Assembly (NCBI GenBank): GCA_032052615.1
Contig: DAMBWF010000009.1
Span: forward strand, 95,800 to 159,799
Source of the DNA: Pseudomonas_T sp032052615
Lineage (GTDB): Bacteria; Pseudomonadota; Gammaproteobacteria; Pseudomonadales; Pseudomonadaceae
Length of the DNA: 64,000 bases
Direction of reading: 5' to 3'
Shown piece by piece: positions 17,700 through 23,981 of this stretch; positions within the stretch are counted from its first letter, which is position 1, and every line of letters begins with the position of its first letter. Under the pieces are notes generated by a model. That model worked only from the letters and a program-made list of their open reading frames with translations, was not told the DNA's origin and ran no database searches. The translations under genes and the position numbers were made by a program.

Positions 17700-18089
17700 T
17701 CAAGGCGGCGGAGCCACGGTCAACAGGCGCAGCGTGATTTCGTAAGGTTCTTCGGGCCCCGGCACGGCTTGGCGCTCTACCGGGATGGCTTCGAGAGGGG
17801 CGCCGCCGGTGCGGTCGAACACCACCGAGAAGGCGCGGCCATCCGCCAGGGTCAAGGCCATGACCTTGCCCGGGACGTCACGCAGGGCTTCCACGGCTCG
17901 CACCGTTTTCAAGGGTGTCCAGACACCGCCGTTGCTCGCCAGGGTGATGGGCCGACCGAAGCGCTTCAGCCCTTCCTGCACGAGCAGTGCGCCGGACAGG
18001 CCCCGCTGTTGTTCCTGTTCCACCGCGCTCCAGGTGAATTCGTCCACCCAGTCGAACGGATCGTCGAACTCGATATCGTCCAGCTTCAT
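17700..18089 (-). CDS. Small tail protein of module A
   Basis: The protein has 129 residues, MKLDDIEFDDPFDWVDEFTW. Its ATG shares a base with the TGA of the coiled-coil gene. It continues with QEGLKRFGRPITLASNGGVW and ALTLADGRAFSVVFDRTGGA, giving a mixed alpha/beta outline. Small proteins directly after the tape measure often shape the tail tip; a similar role here is a guess from order. A strong terminator follows 40 bases after the stop, ending the first segment of the operon. Confidence 0.6.
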   Translation of the reverse strand: MKLDDIEFDDPFDWVDEFTWSAVEQEQQRGLSGALLVQEGLKRFGRPITLASNGGVWTPLKTVRAVEALRDVPGKVMALTLADGRAFSVVFDRTGGAPLEAIPVERQAVPGPEEPYEITLRLLTVAPPP

Positions 18090-19201
18090 CAGAGGGTCCT
18101 CAGGCCGGCGTCGGCCAGAATGTCCAGCAGCGCGGTTTTGTCGCTTTCGCCGGGCACCGATACGTCCACTCGTTTGCCGGTCGCGGTCTCCAGGCGGATG
18201 ATCTGCGTCGGCGCTTGCATCGGGGCAGCGGCTTTCGCCAGTTCCGCGGCGCGCGCGTTGCGCGCGTTCACCTGGGCGACCCGCTGGGTCTCCGCGCGGA
18301 TTTCATCGAGGGTCTGCAAGGACTGGGTGAGGTTGTACACCGAGGTCTGGTCGCCCTGCCTCCGGGCATCGGCCAGTTGCTCCCGCAGGGTCCTGGCCTG
18401 GCGATCCATGCCGCGCTCCCCAACCTGATCGTCCTTTCCCTGGAGCCTCAGCAATTGATCCTGGAACGCCTCCAGGGTCGCGCGGCTCTTCTCGCCGAGC
18501 GCCTTCATTCTTTCCTCGGCTTCCCTGACCTTCCTGTTCAGGGCGCCGAGGTCCTGATCGTCGAGCAACCTCATCGTGCCGCTCGCGCCCTTACCGGCGG
18601 AAATGAATGACTGCAGCGACACGCTGCCGTCTTCATAACCCGCCATCAACTCTTGCAACTGTTTTTTCTGCCCGAGGAATTCAACTTGGAGCCTTTGGCT
18701 CTTCAAGGCCGTCTCGACCATCCACTGGCCCGAGGCACTTCGCCCGACACTCAGGCTATTGGCTCCGATGAGCTCGTCCAGGGCACGCTTCGCATTCTCC
18801 AGCGACGCGGTGGTAGCCTTGAGGCCGCTGGTATCCAGGGGGCCGGTGGAATGGATGCCCAGTTGCTGGTCGAACGCTTCCAGGGCCGAGGGGCTCATCT
18901 TCGCCAAGGGCTCGCGCGCATGGCTCAGCACCTTGCCGAAGAACTGGCCCAGCGCTTCCCGCCGTTGCTCCGCCTCCCGTTGCGCCTGTTCCTCGGCCGA
19001 CGCCTGGGGCGCGTCGTCGGCGTCCGGCGCCTTGGAGGCGAGCGCCTCCTTCGCTCTGGCGAGGGCCTCCAGGCTCCCTCGCCCGAAGACGACGCCTATT
19101 TCATTGGCGCTCCGTACAAGGTCCGCATCGACTTCCACGAAGCGGGATTCTCCTTGCCGCAGCACGCCCATGTAACGTTTATCCGAACGCTTGTCGGTCA
19201 T
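18089..19201 (-). CDS. Coiled-coil tail protein, candidate short tape measure
   Basis: This protein of 370 residues is mostly Ala/Glu/Gln/Arg helix (SAEEQAQREAEQRREALGQF, LNRKVREAEERMKALGEKSR, RTLREQLADARRQGDQTSVY). The C-terminus, IIRLETATGKRVDVSVPG and then LLDILADAGLRTL, recalls the tail end of many tape measure proteins. It follows the tube-like gene and has no strong hydrophobic segment. If it is a tape measure it would set a short tail of about 55 nm. A GAGGTGAGAG site precedes the ATG. Alternatives are a scaffold or chaperone. Confidence in the ORF is high and in the role low. Confidence 0.6.
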   Translation of the reverse strand: MTDKRSDKRYMGVLRQGESRFVEVDADLVRSANEIGVVFGRGSLEALARAKEALASKAPDADDAPQASAEEQAQREAEQRREALGQFFGKVLSHAREPLAKMSPSALEAFDQQLGIHSTGPLDTSGLKATTASLENAKRALDELIGANSLSVGRSASGQWMVETALKSQRLQVEFLGQKKQLQELMAGYEDGSVSLQSFISAGKGASGTMRLLDDQDLGALNRKVREAEERMKALGEKSRATLEAFQDQLLRLQGKDDQVGERGMDRQARTLREQLADARRQGDQTSVYNLTQSLQTLDEIRAETQRVAQVNARNARAAELAKAAAPMQAPTQIIRLETATGKRVDVSVPGESDKTALLDILADAGLRTL

Positions 19202-19280
19202 CTCTCACCTCAACGCATGGCGTTTCCATGCTGCGATGCCTTGCCATGGCTGGCCACTGGCGCAGTGGCCAGCCGTTGGA

Positions 19281-20036
19281 TCAGGCAGCCTTGTTGAGCT
19301 GAGTCCAGGTCGCGAAACGGGAAATCCCCGGCTCGGTGACCTGCGTATCGGCCAACAGATCGAAGGGGCCTTCCAGCTTCACGTAGTCCTGGCCGAACAC
19401 CGGCAGCTCCTGGAGCATGCCAAACCTGGCGCGGCGGATGGCCAAGCTGAAGGGCTCGCCGGACTGGGCGTCGTTAAGGCCCGCGATGAACAGCTCGAGC
19501 TGAACCGGGCTGCCATTGAGCAGCTGGACGGCGCTGGTGGCCTGCCGGGTGTAACTGATCGTCAGGCCGCCCTTCCCCACGGTGCGCTCGGCCAGCAGCA
19601 CGATGCCGTGAGCGGTGAGCAAATAGTCGGCGCCCGCGACCCAGTCGGCGCCGCCGGCGCTCTTGACCGTTACCGGTTGGCCCAGGTCGGGCAGGTACTT
19701 GAACGGCACCAACTCGCCCTTCACGCCCCGGCAGGCATGGGGCTCATCGGCAACCGCGCCGGCGGCGGTATCCATCACGGTCGCTCGGGTCACCCGGGCA
19801 AGGTTATCGGGGGTCAGGTCGTACAGGCTGATGGTGCCGGTAACGTCCGTGACCCGCTCGCGCACGTTGAGGTTGCCGCCGCCGCCCCGGTAGTTACTCA
19901 GGGTCTTGCGCTCGGTAGCGAACTTGATGGACGCCGCGTCGCAATTGCCGAATTCCAGGAAGGCGTCCTGGGATTGATAGGGGCGGCCATAAATGGTGCC
20001 CTCGCCCACGAACGAGCGATCGGTGTAGTGGCTCAT
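19281..20036 (-). CDS. Tail tube-like structural protein of module A
   Basis: The ATG preceded by GGAGAAACC gives MSHYTDRSFVGEGTIYGRPY and 251 residues. It reads as a beta-sandwich protein: ISLYDLTPDNLARVTRATVM, YLLTAHGIVLLAERTVGKGG, and a C-terminal region PVQLELFIAGLNDAQSG followed by RFGMLQELPVFGQDYVKLEG. That last block is like the capping segments of major tail proteins. It follows a terminator-like gene and precedes the coiled-coil gene, the expected place for a tube gene. I do not see a contractile sheath next to it, so the tail should be non-contractile. The tube assignment is probable, not proven. Confidence 0.6.
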   Translation of the reverse strand: MSHYTDRSFVGEGTIYGRPYQSQDAFLEFGNCDAASIKFATERKTLSNYRGGGGNLNVRERVTDVTGTISLYDLTPDNLARVTRATVMDTAAGAVADEPHACRGVKGELVPFKYLPDLGQPVTVKSAGGADWVAGADYLLTAHGIVLLAERTVGKGGLTISYTRQATSAVQLLNGSPVQLELFIAGLNDAQSGEPFSLAIRRARFGMLQELPVFGQDYVKLEGPFDLLADTQVTEPGISRFATWTQLNKAA

Positions 20037-20152
20037 GGTTTCTCCAATGTATTGAGGCAGTCCTTTGGGGGGACATGGACGGCACCGTCCGGCCGCGCTC
20101 AAGGCGGCCCGGAGTAGCCGAGAGGTGTAATGGGGCAAGCGACGGGAAGTGC

Positions 20153-20593
20153 TCAACCGCCCAGCGATTGCATATAGGTGAGCTGCAGGGGCATTACGTG
20201 GCAGGCCCAGGACTTGCCGCGCTCCGCCGGCACAGGGGTTTCGGGCTGGAAACTCACCGACTGGATGCCCAGCAAGCCGAGGCTCGCGCGGCTGCCGGAA
20301 AGCGCCCTCTTGATGTCGAGGCGAGCCTGGCGGAGCGTTCGGGCGGGAGATGCGTGGCGCGTGAAGGCATGGACCGTCAGGGTCAGGCGTTCACGCACGG
20401 TGGCGGAACCCGCGCGCTCCAGCTCTTCGGTGGCGCCCGGTAGCACCATCAGGAAATGTTCCGGCCAGTCCCGGCTCTCCAGGTCGACCGATGCCAAGGT
20501 GGTGCCCTCGAATACCAGCCCGCCAAAATCGGCAATGGCACCGAGGCGTTCGATCACCGCGTCGATGACGGCGGATTGTTTGTCGACAGACAT
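20153..20593 (-). CDS. Tail terminator/completion-like protein, first gene of tail operon
   Basis: The ATG with GGAG 8 bases upstream gives MSVDKQSAVIDAVIERLGAI and 146 residues. The frame is open further upstream, but that part runs into tRNA-Thr and is unlikely to be translated. The small alpha/beta sequence (LTVHAFTRHASPARTLRQAR, DIKRALSGSRASLGLLGIQ) resembles gpU/gpZ-type tail terminator or completion proteins that act on the head-proximal end of the tube. Being first and followed by a tube-like gene fits this. No head gene lies upstream. Confidence 0.6.
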   Translation of the reverse strand: MSVDKQSAVIDAVIERLGAIADFGGLVFEGTTLASVDLESRDWPEHFLMVLPGATEELERAGSATVRERLTLTVHAFTRHASPARTLRQARLDIKRALSGSRASLGLLGIQSVSFQPETPVPAERGKSWACHVMPLQLTYMQSLGG

Positions 20594-20756
20594 GCTGTAA
20601 CTCCATGTTGAATGGCTTGGCGGAATGCCAAGGGCGAGCGCGCCCGCGCCGATGGCACTCTCGGCCGGCCGTTTCACCCCAGCGGTGTTGACCGAGTTGC
20701 CGGCCGCGTCGAAAGCAAGCACAATTGCCGCCTCGTCGGCGCCCCGTAGCGCCGAG

Positions 20757-20832
20757 GCCGGCATAGCTCAGTAGGTAGAGCAGCGCATTCGTAATGCGAA
20801 GGTCGGGGGTTCGACTCCTCTTGCCGGCACCA
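20757..20832 (+). tRNA. tRNA-Thr(CGT)
   Basis: A complete cloverleaf is visible. The acceptor arms GCCGGCA and TGCCGGC pair fully, the anticodon loop TTCGTAA gives CGT, the T arm contains GGTTCGACTCC, the discriminator is A, and CCA is encoded. A terminator follows 6 bases later. It reads opposite to the tail genes and separates them from their putative regulators. tRNA genes are common integration sites for mobile elements. Confidence 0.95.
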
Positions 20833-20838
20833 CTTCAC

Positions 20839-20869
20839 AAAAAAGCCCGGCCAATGGCCGGGCTTTTTT
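20839..20869. terminator. Bidirectional intrinsic terminator after tRNA-Thr
   Basis: An A6 run, the stem GCCCGGCC-AAT-GGCCGGGC and a T6 run make a symmetric terminator. It ends the tRNA transcript on the plus strand and would also block leftward transcripts heading for the tail operon. Confidence 0.9.
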
Positions 20870-21043
20870 CTTGGCGCAACGCCATGCGTTCGCTGCTCCT
20901 ATGGTTCCTTCATCCCTCACGCCCCGCAGCCCAACGCCACCCGGAGCTTCCGCGGGTCGCTCGAAGTCGCGTTCATCCGACCCGGCTGAACTTTGTCCGG
21001 GGCAAGCCCTTCTATCCACAGAGACGCTGTCCGGAGACTGAAC

Positions 21044-21550
21044 ATGGCTCACTCAAGCGAAGACATCCGGGAACGGGCTTACCGGCTTTGGGAAATTGAA
21101 GGCAAACCGGCGAATGAACACGTACGCCGATGGGAGAACGCCCTGAGCCTGCTGGCGGAGGAAGCCAGACTGGCGGCCTCGATCGGCAAGCTGACCGAAG
21201 ACCCGAGCTATACGAGGCGAATAGCCGCCCTGTTGGAGGCTGGCTTGAAAACGATACCCCGGGTGAGCAAGCCAGCCGTGACCCCTCCGGTCGTTCTAGC
21301 GCCAGTTCCCCCGCATCCAGTGGAGCGCAAGATGAAAAAAGAACATCGCTATCTCGTCAGCTACATCATCGACAACCAGCCGAGCTCGACGGAAATCACC
21401 ACCCATGACGATCCCCTGGCGCCCGAGCAGGCCCACGAGCACCTGAAGGCGCTGCATGGGGTGAGCGCGGAGCTGACGGATATCCGGGTCACGCCCATCC
21501 TTCATCCGAAGGACAAGGGCACCACCCCCGGGCATTACCAGCAACCCTGA
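21044..21550 (+). CDS. DUF2934-like protein
   Basis: This 168-residue protein, MAHSSEDIRERAYRLWEIEG, matches the short DUF2934 pattern (IRERAYxLWExEGxP, then a Trp-containing helix). Its function is not known to me. The C-terminal 72 residues begin at Met97 (MKKEHRYLVSYIIDNQPSST), which has its own GGAG site 8 bases upstream. The gene may therefore yield a second, shorter product or be a fusion of two small domains. It lies on the opposite strand to the tail locus and ends at a bidirectional terminator. Confidence 0.75.
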   Translation: MAHSSEDIRERAYRLWEIEGKPANEHVRRWENALSLLAEEARLAASIGKLTEDPSYTRRIAALLEAGLKTIPRVSKPAVTPPVVLAPVPPHPVERKMKKEHRYLVSYIIDNQPSSTEITTHDDPLAPEQAHEHLKALHGVSAELTDIRVTPILHPKDKGTTPGHYQQP

Positions 21551-21554
21551 CCAT

Positions 21555-21584
21555 AAAAAAGCCCGCTCATGAGCGGGCTTTTTT
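21555..21584. terminator. Bidirectional intrinsic terminator
   Basis: The perfect palindrome GCCCGCTCATGAGCGGGC is flanked by A6 on the left and T6 on the right. It ends the DUF2934-like gene and also faces leftward transcripts from the LexA-type promoters. Confidence 0.9.
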
Positions 21585-21648
21585 ATCGCTGATGGCCAGG
21601 TCGGCCACGAATGCGCTCATCTGAGCGCATTTGTAGGACCACCCGCCT

Positions 21649-21792
21649 TCAAGGCGAGATCGGATCGCTGGCCGGAAAGGTCTCCTCCAGCGCCTGGTCC
21701 AGTTGTTCGTTATTGGCTTCTTCGGGGCGACGTTCGACGCGCTCGTCCTTGTCGTCCGGTTTCGCTTCGGGTCGTTTCTCGTGATCGTTCAT
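21649..21792 (-). CDS. 47-residue FPASDP microprotein
   Basis: A short ORF with a GGAGAAGAGCC ribosome site encodes MNDHEKRPEAKPDDKDERVE and ends LDQALEETFPASDPISP. The motif LDxALExxFPASDP recurs at the C-terminus of small, charged, uncharacterised bacterial proteins, so coding is likely despite the size. It is highly acidic/basic and probably disordered. It is the first gene downstream of the LexA-like promoter at 21901-21935, with a leader of about 105 bases, so it may be damage-inducible. Its function is unknown. Confidence 0.7.
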   Translation of the reverse strand: MNDHEKRPEAKPDDKDERVERRPEEANNEQLDQALEETFPASDPISP

Positions 21793-21900
21793 GGCTCTTC
21801 TCCGCGAGTGGGGCACGGAAGCTTAGGCCGCGAGTCATGGCCGAGGTTCGTGCCGTAAGGCGGAAAAGAACCGCTGCGAAAGAAGCAGAACGCCTAGCAT

Positions 21901-21935
21901 GTGTATATTTATACAGTGTCTGTAATCCACGTCAA
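21901..21935 (-). promoter_or_regulatory. Leftward sigma70 promoter P1 with LexA-like box
   Basis: On the minus strand TTGACG, a 16-base spacer and TATAAA form a good sigma70 promoter. The -10 lies inside CTGTATAAATATACAC, a near-perfect LexA-type palindrome (consensus CTGT-N8-ACAG, one mismatch). LexA bound here would block RNA polymerase. The arrangement is duplicated at 22081-22116. Confidence 0.7.
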
Positions 21936-22031
21936 CCTGTTTTTGCGACTCGCCGGAAAAAGCCTGCTCTCACCCGAATCCTCCCCGCATTTATAGGTTG
22001 AGGTGACGAGGCGAGTGAAAACGCAGCCATG

Positions 22032-22056
22032 AAAAAGCCCGCCTTGAGGGGCGGGC
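22032..22056 (-). terminator. Leftward terminator just after promoter P2
   Basis: On the minus strand GCCCGCC and GGCGGGC pair and are followed by TTTTT. It lies about 25 bases past the expected start of the P2 transcript. Promoter, immediate terminator and adjacent Q-like gene recall the lambda pR'-tR' late control region. Confidence 0.75.
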
Positions 22057-22080
22057 TTCGTGATGCAAACTGGGCAATAT

Positions 22081-22116
22081 ATGTATATTTATACAGTAAT
22101 CGTAATCCAGGGGCAA
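22081..22116 (-). promoter_or_regulatory. Leftward sigma70 promoter P2 with LexA-like box
   Basis: On the minus strand TTGCCC, a 17-base spacer and TATAAA are visible. The -10 is inside CTGTATAAATATACAT, again one mismatch from CTGT-N8-ACAG. It lies 8 bases beyond the Q-like stop codon. About 45 bases are shared with P1, including GGATTAC and AACAGGTTG upstream of the -35. Confidence 0.7.
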
Positions 22117-22123
22117 CCTGTTT

Positions 22124-22495
22124 TCAGGCCACTTCGCTCAATTGACACAGCCGGGAATCGATCCAGGCTTCACCGCTGCGTACCAGTTCCTGCGCCTTCA
22201 TATGAGTCACGCCAAGGAAACGCCCGAGGGTGCGGTAGGACATGCCGCGATAGCGGTAGTACATATAGAGGGCATTACCCATCTGCGCGTCGCGCTGGCA
22301 GAGGCGCGCCACGTTGCGGTCCACCAACAGGCACAGGTCGTCGCTGACGGAAGCGGTCGGGCAACGCCCGGTTTCCTCGAACTGATCGCGGGTGAGCACG
22401 GCATAGGCGGACACATAGCGCGGCACGCCGTCGCCATAGCGCAGCCAGATACCCCACTCCTGGAGCAGGTAAAGAGTGTCGAGGGCTTCGTTCAC
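22124..22495 (-). CDS. Q-like late antiterminator
   Basis: The protein has 123 residues from a GTG start with a GGGGAGG site. It begins V-NEALDTLYLLQEWGIWLRY. The pattern LLQEWGIW, then LCLLVDRNVARL, YMYYRYRGMSYRTLGRFLGV and a terminal helix resembles the phage antitermination Q family (a helix-turn-helix plus helical bundle). Such proteins bind near a late promoter, load onto RNA polymerase and let it ignore terminators. Here the gene is followed at once by promoter P2 and a terminator, then by more terminators before the tail genes. It overlaps the 35-residue ORF by GTGA. Confidence 0.75.
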   Translation of the reverse strand: MNEALDTLYLLQEWGIWLRYGDGVPRYVSAYAVLTRDQFEETGRCPTASVSDDLCLLVDRNVARLCQRDAQMGNALYMYYRYRGMSYRTLGRFLGVTHMKAQELVRSGEAWIDSRLCQLSEVA

Positions 22496-22599
22496 AGGGC
22501 ACCTCCCCGATGCTCGGCGGACGTGACCATTAGCTCGCCGGGCAAGACAGCAAGCCGAGGGGTCTCGATGAGAGGAAGGAAAGCGGTAAGGGTATGCAT
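22492..22599 (-). CDS. 35-residue ORF coupled to the Q-like gene
   Basis: A small ORF starts at ATG after AAGGAGTCGAATCC, a strong ribosome site. It encodes MHTLTAFLPLIETPRLAVLP and then GELMVTSAEHRGGAL. Its TGA overlaps the GTG start of the Q-like gene, so its translation would deliver ribosomes to that weaker start. It may serve mainly as a leader peptide. No family is recognised. Confidence 0.5.
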   Translation of the reverse strand: MHTLTAFLPLIETPRLAVLPGELMVTSAEHRGGAL

Positions 22600-22677
22600 G
22601 GATTCGACTCCTTCGTGGCGCGGCCACGGCCTCGTTACGTTCGCCGCCTCCGAGGCGGCACGGGCTTTTCTTCGGTG

Positions 22678-23367
22678 TCAGGCCACCGCGCGGAGGGCGG
22701 CGGGTGCATCGGCGCGCGTCCGATCGCGCCACAACCCGGCGATCCAGGACACCCCCTTGGGCGTGAAGCTGAGTTGGGTGTGGACTTCCCGACCCGAGGC
22801 GCCGATGCCGCTGCGCAGGACCATGCGCCCCGCCTTGAGGTGCTTGGGCAGAGGCACCAGAACACCGTTGGCGCGGAACAGCACCTGCTGCTCTATCAGG
22901 AAACATAGAAAATCCGTCTCCCCCACGCCGAACACGCGGCAAACCTGACGCAGGGTCAGATGGCCCCTGGCGGCGCCATAAGTCCCGAGGAGGTCATCGA
23001 CTGGCGATAAAGGAATACCCATATTACTGGGTAAATTTTTTGCCTGCGCCCCGCTTCCCGCTGCGTAACCCTGGACGGTATCGCGGCCTTGCATGGCTTC
23101 GACTTCGCTCAGCCAGATGCGCAACGCCTGGGCGGTGGGACCGCAATCGACTTCGCGGAGGAATTGGCGCAAGGCGTGGCGTCCCAGCAAGTACTCGATG
23201 CCACGGCGGCGTTCGCTGTCCCAGTAGCGGCGACCCCACAGCGGCGAGGTAATACGCGCTTGCTCATGCAGCTGGCGGATCAGAGCGCAGATTTCGCCAT
23301 GTCGCCAGCCCATCAGAGCGGCGATGGCGCGACTGCCCAGAGCGGGAGTGGTGAGCGCGGCCTTCAT
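22678..23367 (-). CDS. KilAC/ANT-domain phage regulatory protein
   Basis: The protein has 229 residues, MKAALTTPALGSRAIAALMG. The N-terminal part looks like a Rha/KilA-type segment for DNA binding (IAALMGWRHGEICALIRQLH, then RRYWDSERRRGIEYLLGRHA). The C-terminal part (about 125-225) follows the ANT/KilAC antirepressor pattern: LTLRQVCRVFGVGETDFLCF, LIEQQVLFRANGVLVP, VHTQLSFTPKGVSWIAGLW. Antirepressors of this kind switch prophages to the lytic state, so this one may help induce the tail locus. It overlaps the 76-residue gene by ATGA. Confidence 0.7.
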   Translation of the reverse strand: MKAALTTPALGSRAIAALMGWRHGEICALIRQLHEQARITSPLWGRRYWDSERRRGIEYLLGRHALRQFLREVDCGPTAQALRIWLSEVEAMQGRDTVQGYAAGSGAQAKNLPSNMGIPLSPVDDLLGTYGAARGHLTLRQVCRVFGVGETDFLCFLIEQQVLFRANGVLVPLPKHLKAGRMVLRSGIGASGREVHTQLSFTPKGVSWIAGLWRDRTRADAPAALRAVA

Positions 23368-23594
23368 GCTTCTTCTCCCTGGCCGATGGCAATGTCCGCC
23401 CGGAAACGCCGCAGCGCCGCGATGAACTGGTCGATCTGCTCGGCATAGAGCAGGATCTCGTGAGGCGCCTCATGCTCGCTGTCGGCCTGGCCGATGACGT
23501 AGACCTGGTCGCTTTCCAGATAGTCGAAGGTGAACCCCCTGAAGATGCGGGAAAGCGGGGTTATCGGTTGTCCCTTGCTGATTGCCTGTGCCAT
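23364..23594 (-). CDS. 76-residue phage-type protein, unknown
   Basis: The ATG after AGGAGAAGCAT gives MAQAISKGQPITPLSRIFRG and 76 residues. It continues FTFDYLESDQVYVIGQADSE and ILLYAEQIDQFIAALRRFRA, a short beta-strand part followed by a helix. Its stop overlaps the start of the KilAC gene, making it the first gene of the regulatory operon. No repressor-like helix-turn-helix is evident. Small first genes in such operons are often regulators or accessory proteins, but I cannot assign one here. Confidence 0.6.
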   Translation of the reverse strand: MAQAISKGQPITPLSRIFRGFTFDYLESDQVYVIGQADSEHEAPHEILLYAEQIDQFIAALRRFRADIAIGQGEEA

Positions 23595-23737
23595 ATGCTT
23601 CTCCTCTGGACATCTGCTGCTGTTGCGCAGGGCGCGACCCCATGCCAAGGCGGGGTGATTCCCTGCGTGTACCTGTCGTGTGGAGCGGAGGTCTGGCGGC
23701 TGCCGGGGCGAACGCTCGCGTGTGCCGATAAGGCTGG

Positions 23738-23792
23738 AACAGTTTTAACAGGTTTTCCCATATTTTATAGGTGGGCGGATCGAATCACAAGC
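23738..23792 (-). promoter_or_regulatory. Candidate promoter/operator of the regulatory operon
   Basis: Reading left, TTGTGA, about 17 bases and TAAAAT could be -35/-10 elements. Just downstream are the direct repeats AACAG-TTTT-AACAGG (23738-23752). The core AACAGGTT (23747-23754) also lies at the -35 of both LexA-type promoters, which suggests a shared regulator. The same stretch must contain rightward signals for rmlB. Confidence 0.3.
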
Positions 23793-23981
23793 GCGAAAAC
23801 GCCGCACCCGGCTATCCCGACGAGCTGTCGCCAAGCCCGGTTCATAACTCCACGCGCGCGAATGCCGCTCCTTCCAGGCGCCGCCAAGGGCGCTTCAGCG
23901 GTTACACTTGCGTCCCGCGCGGAGGGTGGACAAGCTATGCGCCGCCCGAACGGGTCCCCTTGTGAAGAGAGCACGATTTTC

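Noticed and set aside
10310..20593. Contractile (R-type) tailocin in module A
   Set aside because: No sheath protein, no gp25-like or P2 J/I-like baseplate proteins were recognised.
20594..20764. Upstream extension of the first tail gene into tRNA-Thr
   Set aside because: The frame is open, but it would overlap the tRNA; the ATG at 20593 has a proper GGAG site.
22603..22612. TTCGACTCCT identical to part of the tRNA-Thr T arm as an attachment site
   Set aside because: Only 10 bases, not at a gene-element junction, and it coincides with the AAGGAGTCGAA ribosome site of a small ORF.
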